A stretch of 64,000 nucleotides of DNA, taken from NCBI RefSeq assembly GCF_017744445.1, contig NZ_JAGIBH010000005.1:1-64000 (forward strand), given 5' to 3'. Source of the DNA: Caulobacter sp. Its GTDB lineage: Bacteria; Pseudomonadota; Alphaproteobacteria; Caulobacterales; Caulobacteraceae. The translations under genes were made by a program, and so were the position numbers. This document shows positions 52,003-59,918 of this stretch, piece after piece (the stretch's first letter is position 1; every line of letters begins with the position of its first letter). The notes beneath the pieces were generated by a model that saw only the letters and a program-made list of their open reading frames with translations, searched no databases and had not been told where the DNA came from.

Positions 52003-53127
52003 TTACTTCGCGACGTCGATCTTGGCCTTCATCGACAGGCCCACGCGCAGCGGGTGCTTGGCGAGGTCGGCCGGGTCCAGGATGATGCGGACGGGCACGC
52101 GCTGGACCACCTTGATCCAGTTGCCCGAGGCGTTCTGGGCCGGGATCAGCGAGAAGGCCGAGCCGGTGCCGCCAGCCAGGCCCCGGACCTTGCCGTGAAA
52201 CTTCACGCCGCCGCCGTAGAGGTCGGAGGTCAGCACCACCGGCTGGCCGGGGACCACCTTGTCCAGCTGCACTTCCTTGAAGTTGGCGTCGACATAGGCC
52301 TGGGTCGTGGGCACCACTGACATCATCGGCGCACCGATCGCGACCTGCTGGCCGACCTGCACCGACTTGCGCGCGACGATGCCGTCGGTCGGGGCGCGGA
52401 CCACGGTGCGGGCCAGGGTCAGGCGGGCGGCGTCCAAACGGGCCTGGGCGGCCTTCACTTCCGGGTTCTCGGTGACCGAGGCGCCGGAGATCAGCACGGT
52501 GTTGGCCTCGCGCGAGCCGATGGCGGCGTCGCGGCTGGCCAGGGCCTGGGCGCGGACGGCCTGGGCGGCGTTCAGCGCGGCCTGGGCGTTGGCGAGACGG
52601 TTCTGAGCGGTCGTCAGCTCGTCGCCGGAGACAGCCCCCTCGCCCACCAGCGCCTGGCGACGCGAGAGGTCGACGCGGGCGCGCTCGACGTCCGACTTGG
52701 CGGCGGTGATCTGGGCGTCGGCGCGGGCGACATCGGCCTGGCGGGCCTCGAACTGGCCGCCTAGGGCGGTGTCATTGGCGAAGTAGCCCTTCACCTTGCG
52801 CTCGGCCTGGCCCAGGGCCGCTTCGGCCTGGGCGACGGCGATGCGGGCGTCGGCGTCATCGATGATCACCAGCGGGTCACCGGCCTTCACGGCCTGGGTC
52901 TCGACGACGAAGATCTTGGCGACCGGACCAGGCGACAGCGCGGTGACCTGGGCGGTCTCGGCCCCGACATAGGCGTCGTCGGTCTCGACATAGTGGCTCT
53001 CGAAAGCCAGCCAGTAGGCGCCGTAACCGACGATGCCGATGGCGACCGCGCCGGCCAGCAGGGTCAGCTGGCGGCGGCGCTTGTTGTTAGCAGCGGCTTG
53101 GGAAGCGGCGGGTTGTTGATCGGACAT
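52003..53127 (-). CDS. HlyD/EmrA family membrane fusion protein
   Basis: 374 residues. A short cytoplasmic segment, one span (about 21-43), a lipoyl/barrel-sandwich domain (TALSPGPVAKIFVVETQAVKAGDPLVIIDDADARI), a coiled-coil hairpin of about 100 residues rich in Ala/Gln, and RAPTDGIVARKSVQVGQQVAIG closing the second lipoyl half. It bridges the MFS pump to the outer-membrane channel. Second gene of the operon. Confidence 0.92.
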   Translation of the reverse strand: MSDQQPAASQAAANNKRRRQLTLLAGAVAIGIVGYGAYWLAFESHYVETDDAYVGAETAQVTALSPGPVAKIFVVETQAVKAGDPLVIIDDADARIAVAQAEAALGQAERKVKGYFANDTALGGQFEARQADVARADAQITAAKSDVERARVDLSRRQALVGEGAVSGDELTTAQNRLANAQAALNAAQAVRAQALASRDAAIGSREANTVLISGASVTENPEVKAAQARLDAARLTLARTVVRAPTDGIVARKSVQVGQQVAIGAPMMSVVPTTQAYVDANFKEVQLDKVVPGQPVVLTSDLYGGGVKFHGKVRGLAGGTGSAFSLIPAQNASGNWIKVVQRVPVRIILDPADLAKHPLRVGLSMKAKIDVAK

Positions 53128-53162
53128 AGGTGCAAGTCCTAGGGAGCGAATGTCGTGAGGGT

Positions 53163-54593
53163 TCAGGCGCCGGTGAAGCCGCCGCCGAGGGCGCGGATCA
53201 GGGCGATGTCGAGGGTGAAGGCGCGGCTTTCCAGGTCGGCGACGACCCGGCGCTGGGCCAGCACCGACTGCTCGGCCAGCAGCACCGACTGGTAGGTCGA
53301 CAGCTGGCCTTCGTAGCGCAGGCGGGCGATGCGGTAGGCGTTCTCGTTGGCGGTCAGAGCCTGGCGAGCGTCGGCGAGACGGCTGGTCAGGGCCTTCTCG
53401 CTAGCGGTGACGTCGGCCACTTCACGCAGGGCCTGGGTCAGGGCCGCGTCATAGCTGGCCACGGCGGCGTCGCGGTCGGCCTCGGCGCCGCGCAGGCCGG
53501 CCCGCAGGCGGCCGCCCTCAAAGATCGGCAGGCGCAGGGCTGGCCCGACCTGGCCGATGTCCGAACCGCTGGAGAACAGCTTGTCGAGATACAGCGACTG
53601 CACGCCGATGAAGCCGGTCAGGTTGATGTCCGGATAGAACATCGCTTTGGCCTGCTTGGTGCGTGAGGTCGCGGCCTCAGCCCGCCATTTAGCGGCGACA
53701 ACGTCTGGACGGCGGCCGATCAGGTTGGCCGGCAAGTTATCCGGCAGGCCGAACGGCTTGATGCTCGCGGTGGCCGGGCGGGTGATCGCGAGACCACGAT
53801 CCGGACCGGCGCCGACCAGGGCGGCCAGGGCGTTACGGGTCAGGGCGATCTGCTCGTCGATGGCCGACAGCTCGGCCTTCGAGGCCGGAGGACCAGCGGC
53901 CGCTTGCTCGCTCTCGGCCTTGGTGTCGAGACCGTTGGCGACGCGCTTGGAGACGAGGTTGCTAGTCTGCTCGCGCAGACTGACGGCGGCGGCGGCCACG
54001 TCACGCTGGGCGTACAGGCGCGACAGCTCGGCATAGGTCGAGGCGACGGCGGTCGACAGGGTCAGGCGAGCCTGAGCGGCGTCGGCCTGGGCGGCCTTGG
54101 CTTCGGAGGTGGCGGCGGCGACGGCCGCGCGGTTCTTGCCGAAGAAGTCCAGCTCCCAGCTGGCGTCCAGGGCCAGGCGGCCGATGTCGTTATAGCCGTG
54201 CGGCACGAAGGCCGGCGGGATGCCGGCATTGTAGCTCTGCTTGCTCTCGGCGACCGAGGCGCCCAGCGAGACCTGCGGCAGGTCGGCGGACTTGGCCTGG
54301 GCGACCAGGGCCTGGGCGCGGCGCAGGCGGGCCTCGGCGGCGGCCAGGGTCGGCGAGCCCTTCAGGGCCTCGTCTTCCAGGGCGTTCAGCTGGGCGTCGC
54401 CATAGGCCGCCCACCAGGCGTCGGCGGGCCAGTCGGCGGTTGGAGCCGCGAGGGTCTGGGCGGTTTCGTAGGACTGCGGGGCCTTGGCGACCCGCGCGGC
54501 TTGCGCCGGCGGCAGGCTGGCGCAGGCAGACAGCACCAGGACGCTGGCGGCGGCGAAGAAGGGAGCGCTGTGTCGGAGAGTTGGGGTCGACAT
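53163..54593 (-). CDS. NodT-family outer membrane factor lipoprotein
   Basis: 476 residues. Signal peptide with lipobox LSAC, about 26 residues in, then the TolC-like fold: two repeats with long helices (DAWWAAYGDAQLNALEDEALKGSPTLAAAEARLRRAQ, and SLREQTSNLVSKRVANGLDTKAESEQAAA). The ATG at 54593 is preferred over one 12 codons upstream because it starts the signal. It forms the outer-membrane duct of the tripartite pump. First gene of the efflux operon, divergent from tetR. Confidence 0.92.
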   Translation of the reverse strand: MSTPTLRHSAPFFAAASVLVLSACASLPPAQAARVAKAPQSYETAQTLAAPTADWPADAWWAAYGDAQLNALEDEALKGSPTLAAAEARLRRAQALVAQAKSADLPQVSLGASVAESKQSYNAGIPPAFVPHGYNDIGRLALDASWELDFFGKNRAAVAAATSEAKAAQADAAQARLTLSTAVASTYAELSRLYAQRDVAAAAVSLREQTSNLVSKRVANGLDTKAESEQAAAGPPASKAELSAIDEQIALTRNALAALVGAGPDRGLAITRPATASIKPFGLPDNLPANLIGRRPDVVAAKWRAEAATSRTKQAKAMFYPDINLTGFIGVQSLYLDKLFSSGSDIGQVGPALRLPIFEGGRLRAGLRGAEADRDAAVASYDAALTQALREVADVTASEKALTSRLADARQALTANENAYRIARLRYEGQLSTYQSVLLAEQSVLAQRRVVADLESRAFTLDIALIRALGGGFTGA

Positions 54594-54610
54594 GGGGAGA
54601 GCCTTGATGT

Positions 54611-54627
54611 GACCGTACGGTATAGTC
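54611..54627. promoter_or_regulatory. TetR-type operator, efflux-side copy
   Basis: GACCGTAC-G-GTATAGTC, a 17-bp dyad with 6 of 8 arm positions symmetric. It starts 18 bases before the efflux ATG at 54593. The left arm equals that of the copy at 54673. Confidence 0.7.
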
Positions 54628-54672
54628 ATATGCCAGGGCGCAAGTAGGCTTCTCTTGCGCTACAGTCAAGGC

Positions 54673-54689
54673 GACCGTACCGTACGGTC
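54673..54689. promoter_or_regulatory. TetR-type operator, regulator-side copy
   Basis: GACCGTAC-C-GTACGGTC, a perfect 8+1+8 dyad ending 13 bases before the tetR ATG. Centre-to-centre distance to the other copy is 62 bp. This is the form expected for autoregulation and control of the divergent operon. Confidence 0.8.
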
Positions 54690-54702
54690 GGAAAGAATTT
54701 CG

Positions 54703-55326
54703 ATGATCGACGCCAAATCCAACCTGGACCGTAATGCCCGCCGCGAGGCCATTCTCGACGTCGCCGCCGAGGTTTTCCTGGAGGAAGGCTTCGACGCCGC
54801 CTCGATGTCGACCATCGCCGCCAAGGTCGGCGGCTCCAAGAGCACGCTCTACAACTACTTCAAGAGCAAGGAAGAGATCTTCCAGGCCCATATCGAGCGC
54901 TATTGCGGCTGGCAGGGCGCGGAGATGTTCCAGCTGCTGGACGACGAGGTCGACGACGTGCGCGCGGCGCTGACGCGCCTGGGCCGGCGCTACGTCACCA
55001 ACGTCATGTCCGATCGCAACATGCGCCACTTCCGCCTGATCGCCACGGCGGCCGAGCGCTCACCGGATTTGGGGCGCACCTTCTATGAGGCCGGCCCGCT
55101 GCGCGGCGCGCGCCTCCTGGGCGGTTTCCTGGCGCGGATGAAACTGGAAGGCCGGATCGAGGTGGCCGACCCGATCGCCGCCGGGCACCAATTCATCGGC
55201 CTATGCCAGAACCGCATGCTGAAGGCGCGCCTGGTCAACTATATCGGCCAGCCCACGCCCGACGAGGTCGACGCCGAGGTCGAGGCGGCCGTCAGCACGT
55301 TCATGGCGGCCTTCGGCGTCCGCTAG
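54703..55326 (+). CDS. TetR/AcrR family transcriptional repressor
   Basis: 207 residues. N-terminal helix-turn-helix: RREAILDVAAEVFLEEGFDAASMSTIAAKVGGSKSTLYNYFKSKEEIFQAHI. The C-terminal ligand-binding domain resembles TetR_C AefR-like regulators. Divergent from the efflux operon, with two shared 17-bp dyads between, so very likely its drug-responsive repressor. Convergent with GH78, 4-base overlap of stop codons. Confidence 0.92.
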   Translation: MIDAKSNLDRNARREAILDVAAEVFLEEGFDAASMSTIAAKVGGSKSTLYNYFKSKEEIFQAHIERYCGWQGAEMFQLLDDEVDDVRAALTRLGRRYVTNVMSDRNMRHFRLIATAAERSPDLGRTFYEAGPLRGARLLGGFLARMKLEGRIEVADPIAAGHQFIGLCQNRMLKARLVNYIGQPTPDEVDAEVEAAVSTFMAAFGVR

Positions 55327-58133
55327 GCCGGCGCGGCAAACCGGTAGCGGCCGGAGCCGACGACCATCTCCAGCCCGCCCGCGACGGCGCGGCTCGATCG
55401 CACGCCCTTCGCGCTCGCAACCGCCATGCCGCCCTCACGGGCTTGGCCCGGCGCGCTGGTCGGCAAACGCACCGTCGCTCGCGCGCCGGCCGGCACGTCG
55501 ACCTCGAGCGACAGCATGCCACCTTCCTTGCGCCAGGCGCTGCGGACCGGTCCCAGGGCCGTCCGGAAGGTCGCCTCGGTCGCGGCCACCGTCCCGACAG
55601 GCTTCGGCGCCACGGTGATCACCCGGTCCGGCCTGGCGGCGAAGTCGACGGCGATCCCCGCCAACCCGCCGAACAGCCAGCCTTCGCCGTGACCCAGCAT
55701 GAAGTGGTTCAGCGACTTGGTCGGGTCGGCGTCCCAGGCCTCGGTCAGGGCCGTCGCACCGCGCGCCAGCTGGTAGCCATAGCTGGGCCGGTCGGTAACC
55801 GACATCATGTCGAACACCACGTCGTCGCGACCGCTCTCGGCCAGGGCGCGCACCACGTAGTGGAAGCCGACATCCCCGGCCGTGACGCCGTTCTGGCTGG
55901 CCCGCACGGCGCGGACCAGCGCGTCCAGCACCCTGCCCTCCTGGCTCTTCGGGACCATGCCCAGCGCCAGTGGCATGGCGTTGGCGGTCTGGCTGCCGCG
56001 ATCGTAGGAGCCCGCCGCGGCATCAAAGAACTTGGCGTTGAAGGCGGTCCGGATCGCCTCGGCGCGCTTGCGATAGTCGGTGACCTCAACCGAAGGCCGA
56101 CCCAGCACCTCAGCGACCAGCGCCAGTGTGGTCAGCGCCTGATACGAGGTCGCCGTGCCGGTCAGCGCCCGGCTGGTCAGCTGCGAGGCGCCCAGCTTGC
56201 CGGGACCGACATCGTACCAGTCGCCCAGGCCGAAATCGACGATGTGACCCTCAGCGCGCTTGGCCAGATAGTCCACATAGCGCCGCATGGCCGGATAGCC
56301 ATCGGCCAGCACCTTCGCATCACCATAGGCGCGGTAAGCCGCCCACGGCGCCAGCACCACCGCCGAGCCCCACTCTGGCGAATTGCGAGCCGGCTGGTCG
56401 CTGCCGTCGGGCTCGAGGAAGGCGGTGTATTCCGGCGCGATGCCCGGGACCATGCCGTTGGGCTGCTGGCTGTCGACGATGTCGCCGATCATCTTCTCGT
56501 ACATGGTCGAGGCGTCGCGGTTGTAGATCACCGTCAGCGCGTTCAAGTGCGCCTGCTCCAGCCAGCCCAGCTTCTCGCGATGCGGGCAGTCGGTCAGGAC
56601 GCTGTAGGCATTGGACACCACCGCCCGCTCGATCAGGTGATGAGTCCGCTCCAACAGCTTGTCGCTGCAGGTGAAAGTCCCGACCCGCGGAAGATCCGCG
56701 TACAGAAATTGGCCCGCCAGCGAGACGATCTCCGGCTTGCCGTCCGGATTGGCCCGCCCGACTGGGACCGCGCCCTCGACCTGCAGGTAGCGGAAGCCGT
56801 GATAGTTGAAGCGCGGCACGAACCGCTCCTCGCCCCGTCCGGCCAGGGTGTAGTTGTAGAGCACCCAGCGGTCGGGACCGGCGTTGAAGCTGCGCTGCCA
56901 GGCTAGGCCGTCCTCGTCCAGCACCTCGGCCGGCGTCAGCTTGACCGCCGCCCCAACCGGGCCACGCACGACCATCTCCGGCCGGCCTGCGAAGTTCTGG
57001 CCCAGGTCGTAGATGAAGACGCCCGGCTTGGGCTCGGTGATCGCCACGGTCTCGAAGCGCTGGTGAATGGCGATCGGCGGCACGCCCTGGGCCTTCAGGC
57101 GCAGCTTGCGATCGGGCGCCGGCAAAGCGGGCCGCCAGCCGTCGTCGCTAGCGCCGGGCAGTTCCCAGCCAACCCGTTCGCGACGGGCGTCGACATCCTC
57201 GCCAGCGAACATCGAGGCGAAGACGATCTCCCCCTCGGACACGCGCCAGCTCTCGTCGCTGACCACGTGCTCCACCGAGCCGTCGTCGTGATGCAGGCTC
57301 AGCTGCAACAGCAGCCGGGGCCGGCCATAGCTGTCGACGAACTTGGACTTGCGACCGGCGACCTTCTCGACGTCGTACATGCCACCGCCCAGCCGCACGC
57401 CCAGCATGTTGGCGCCCGGCCGCAGCAGCGCCTCGACCTCGTAGGTCGTGTAGAGGGCGGTCTTGTCATAGGCGGTCCAACCGGGGTTCAGCACGCTGGC
57501 CGTGACCGGCTTGCCGTTGATTGTCAGCTCGAAGTGCCCAAGGCCGCAGACCGAAACCACCGCCCGCGTCGGGGCGCGCTTGAGATCGAAGCCCTTACGA
57601 AGCAATGGCGGCGCGGTTTCGGTGGGGTCGGTGAGTTCCTTGCTCCAACCGCGTACGTGATTGCCACGCACCTTCTCGGGCTTGGCCGTGATCCAGCGGG
57701 CGCGCCAATCGGAAGGATCGAGGATGCCGGTGACAAACCGCGCCGGCGCGCTCCAGGCGCCATCGATCTCAACCGCCCAGACGTACGGCGTGTGCGAGGC
57801 CAGCGGCAGGTCCTTCGGCGGTGCGATGTCCAGCTTGCCGGACTTGCGCCGGCCGCTGTCCCAGACGTCGCCGACCCGTGCCGCCAGGCGCTCGGGCGAG
57901 CTGGCGACGATCACCCGCTGGGTCTTGGGAGCCACGTCGCGCACGCCCTCGCCCGCCTCCAGCAGCCAGCGGAAACGCGGCCGGCGCATGTCGACGCCCA
58001 CGGGGTCGGTCAGCCACTCCACACGCAGGTCCCGCGCGGTCAGCCCAGGCTCGCGGGCGTCGGCTAGGGACGGCAGCAGGCCCATGCCGGCGGCGAGACC
58101 CACCACCGTGCGGCGACTGACCTTTGTACTCAT
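55323..58133 (-). CDS. Alpha-L-rhamnosidase, GH78
   Basis: 936 residues. Tat-type signal (SRRTVVGLAAGMGLLPSLADA). An N-terminal fibronectin/concanavalin region (FRWLLEAGEGVRDVAPKTQRVIV), a beta-domain with GQNFAGRPEMVVRGPVGAAVKL, and the (alpha/alpha)6 catalytic domain whose DCPHREKLGW at 515-524 holds the general acid Glu region of GH78. LGASQLTSRALTGTATSYQALTTLALVAEVLG continues the barrel, with a C-terminal beta domain. Releases terminal alpha-L-rhamnose, as found in rhamnogalacturonan side chains. Divergent from the sialidase-like gene. Confidence 0.93.
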   Translation of the reverse strand: MSTKVSRRTVVGLAAGMGLLPSLADAREPGLTARDLRVEWLTDPVGVDMRRPRFRWLLEAGEGVRDVAPKTQRVIVASSPERLAARVGDVWDSGRRKSGKLDIAPPKDLPLASHTPYVWAVEIDGAWSAPARFVTGILDPSDWRARWITAKPEKVRGNHVRGWSKELTDPTETAPPLLRKGFDLKRAPTRAVVSVCGLGHFELTINGKPVTASVLNPGWTAYDKTALYTTYEVEALLRPGANMLGVRLGGGMYDVEKVAGRKSKFVDSYGRPRLLLQLSLHHDDGSVEHVVSDESWRVSEGEIVFASMFAGEDVDARRERVGWELPGASDDGWRPALPAPDRKLRLKAQGVPPIAIHQRFETVAITEPKPGVFIYDLGQNFAGRPEMVVRGPVGAAVKLTPAEVLDEDGLAWQRSFNAGPDRWVLYNYTLAGRGEERFVPRFNYHGFRYLQVEGAVPVGRANPDGKPEIVSLAGQFLYADLPRVGTFTCSDKLLERTHHLIERAVVSNAYSVLTDCPHREKLGWLEQAHLNALTVIYNRDASTMYEKMIGDIVDSQQPNGMVPGIAPEYTAFLEPDGSDQPARNSPEWGSAVVLAPWAAYRAYGDAKVLADGYPAMRRYVDYLAKRAEGHIVDFGLGDWYDVGPGKLGASQLTSRALTGTATSYQALTTLALVAEVLGRPSVEVTDYRKRAEAIRTAFNAKFFDAAAGSYDRGSQTANAMPLALGMVPKSQEGRVLDALVRAVRASQNGVTAGDVGFHYVVRALAESGRDDVVFDMMSVTDRPSYGYQLARGATALTEAWDADPTKSLNHFMLGHGEGWLFGGLAGIAVDFAARPDRVITVAPKPVGTVAATEATFRTALGPVRSAWRKEGGMLSLEVDVPAGARATVRLPTSAPGQAREGGMAVASAKGVRSSRAVAGGLEMVVGSGRYRFAAPA

Positions 58134-58158
58134 ACGCGCTTTCCTTCCCGCCCGAATG

Positions 58159-58172
58159 CGGTAGCGATACCA
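58159..58172. promoter_or_regulatory. LacI-family-like box between GH78 and the sialidase-like gene
   Basis: CGGTAGCGATACCA, arms GGTA and TACC around GCGA. It agrees at 12 of 14 positions with TGGTAGCGCTACCA-type boxes known for Caulobacter/Xanthomonas LacI-family sugar regulators (from memory). It lies 26 bases from the GH78 start and 57 from the other gene, so it could serve both. Confidence 0.5.
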
Positions 58173-58228
58173 AAATCATTCGAGCGCAAACGCAAGCTCT
58201 CGAAAGTCCTTAAGCGTGTGAGGTCCCG

Positions 58229-59329
58229 ATGGCCGTCATCTCCAAGCGTTCGCTCCTGACCGGTCTGGGTCTGGGGGGCCTCGCTAGCCTGGCCAGCGCA
58301 CCGGCCAAGGCGGCGCCCAGCGCGATCCTGGTCTCGCAGCCCGTCTACACCAACGCCCCCTATCCGCAGTCGCACGCCTCGACCATCGTCGAGACCAAGA
58401 CCGGGACCCTGGCGGCGGCCTGGTTCGGCGGCACGCACGAGCGCAATCCCGATGTCGGCATCTGGTTCGCGCGCCATGTCGACGGCAAGTGGCAGGAGGC
58501 CAAGGAGCTCGCCAACGGCGTCCAGCCTGACGGCAAGCCGCGCTTGCCGACCTGGAACCCGGTGCTGTTCCAGGCGCCGGCCGGCGACCTCTTCCTGTTC
58601 TACAAGGTGGGCCCCAGCCCACAGGACTGGTGGGGCATGGTCATGACCTCGGCCGACGACGGCAAGACCTGGGGCAAACCCCAGCGCCTGCCCGACGGCA
58701 TCCTTGGCCCTATCAAGAACAAGCCCGTGGTGCTGAAGAGCGGCGCTTGGCTGTCGCCCGTGAGCGTCGAGCAGTCGGAAGGCGTCACCAAGGCCGACGG
58801 CGGCGGCTGGAGCCTCTATTTCGAACGCAGCGAGGATGGTGGGAAGACCTGGAGCAAGACCGACCTGGTCCCCTCGCCCCTGAAGGTCGACGCCATCCAG
58901 CCCAGCATCCTGTTCCACGCCGACGGGTCTCTGGAAGCCGTGGCTCGCACCCGCCAGGGCGCTCTCGCGCAGAGCTGGTCCAAGGATGATGGCAAGACCT
59001 GGAGCCCGCTGGCCGCCATCGATCTGCCAAACCCGAACTCCGGCACGGACGCGGTGACCCTGGCCGACGGTCGCCAACTGCTGGTCTATAACCACGCCGG
59101 CCACCGCCCGACCTCACCGGGCAAAGGCCCGCGGGTGCCGCTGAACGTGGCGATCTCGAACGATGGCGTCAGCTGGCGCGAGGTGCTGACGCTCGAGACC
59201 GAGGTCGTGCCCGACGGCTATGCCTATCCCGCCGTAATCCAGGCGCGGGACGGCAAGGTGCACGTCACCTACACCGTCAACCGGCGCGGCATCCGCCACG
59301 TGGTGATCGATCCCACGCGGCTCGCTTGA
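58229..59329 (+). CDS. Exported sialidase-like (BNR/Asp-box) propeller protein
   Basis: 366 residues. Signal peptide about 1-27 (KRSLLTGLGLGGLASLASAPAKA). A six-bladed propeller with three Asp boxes S-x-D-x-G-x-T-W: SADDGKTWG, SEDGGKTWS, SKDDGKTWS. It has ASTIVETKTGTLAAAWFGGTHERNPD near the N-terminus. Sialidase names in this family are often wrong; in a pectin locus a Kdo- or uronate-related glycoside is as likely as sialic acid. No catalytic Tyr/Glu pair was assigned. Divergent from GH78. Confidence 0.78.
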   Translation: MAVISKRSLLTGLGLGGLASLASAPAKAAPSAILVSQPVYTNAPYPQSHASTIVETKTGTLAAAWFGGTHERNPDVGIWFARHVDGKWQEAKELANGVQPDGKPRLPTWNPVLFQAPAGDLFLFYKVGPSPQDWWGMVMTSADDGKTWGKPQRLPDGILGPIKNKPVVLKSGAWLSPVSVEQSEGVTKADGGGWSLYFERSEDGGKTWSKTDLVPSPLKVDAIQPSILFHADGSLEAVARTRQGALAQSWSKDDGKTWSPLAAIDLPNPNSGTDAVTLADGRQLLVYNHAGHRPTSPGKGPRVPLNVAISNDGVSWREVLTLETEVVPDGYAYPAVIQARDGKVHVTYTVNRRGIRHVVIDPTRLA

Positions 59330-59389
59330 TGATTGACGGAGGCGGACGCGCATGGCTCGTTCGCTCCCGTCCTTTGTAGGGAGTGATCC

Positions 59390-59908
59390 ATGGCCACCTT
59401 GATCCTGAGCGTCATCGGCAGCGACCGTCCCGGCCTTACCCAGGCGCTGGCGGGCGCCGTGCTGTCGGCCGGCGGCAACTGGCTGGAGAGCCACCTCAGC
59501 CAGCTGGGCGGCCTTTATGTCGGCTCGGTCTTGGTCGAGCTGGACGCCGACAAGGTCGAGGCCCTGCGCCAGGCCGTCAGCGCCGTCGATGCCGAGGGCC
59601 TGGAAGTCCGTATCGCCCCGACGATCGAAAGCGCCGCCGCCGACGGCGACGTCATTCGCTTCAGCCTAGTCGGCGGCGACCGCCCGGGCATCGTCCACCA
59701 GGTGACCGGCGTGCTCAGTGGCATCAACGCCAATATCGAGGCCTTCGACACCCGCCTCAGCGTCGAGCCCCATTCCGGCGCGCCGCTGTTCCACATGGAC
59801 GCCCGCCTGCGCCTGCCGCCCTCGCTGAAGGCCGAGGCGGTTCAAGCGGCGCTGGAGGAAATTTCCGGCGAGATCATGGTCGACGTCACGCTCAGCCCAG
59901 TGGACTGA
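59390..59908 (+). CDS. Double-ACT-domain protein (GcvR-like)
   Basis: 172 residues. Two ACT domains: residues 3-85 (LILSVIGSDRPGLTQALAGAVLSAGGNWLESHLSQLGG) and about 89-165 (FSLVGGDRPGIVHQVTGVLSGINANIEAFDTR). ACT pairs of this type are GcvR-like regulators that sense glycine or other amino acids. No gcv operon is adjacent. GGAG before the ATG. Sixty bases after the sialidase-like gene. Confidence 0.85.
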   Translation: MATLILSVIGSDRPGLTQALAGAVLSAGGNWLESHLSQLGGLYVGSVLVELDADKVEALRQAVSAVDAEGLEVRIAPTIESAAADGDVIRFSLVGGDRPGIVHQVTGVLSGINANIEAFDTRLSVEPHSGAPLFHMDARLRLPPSLKAEAVQAALEEISGEIMVDVTLSPVD

Positions 59909-59918
59909 GGATTGGCGA

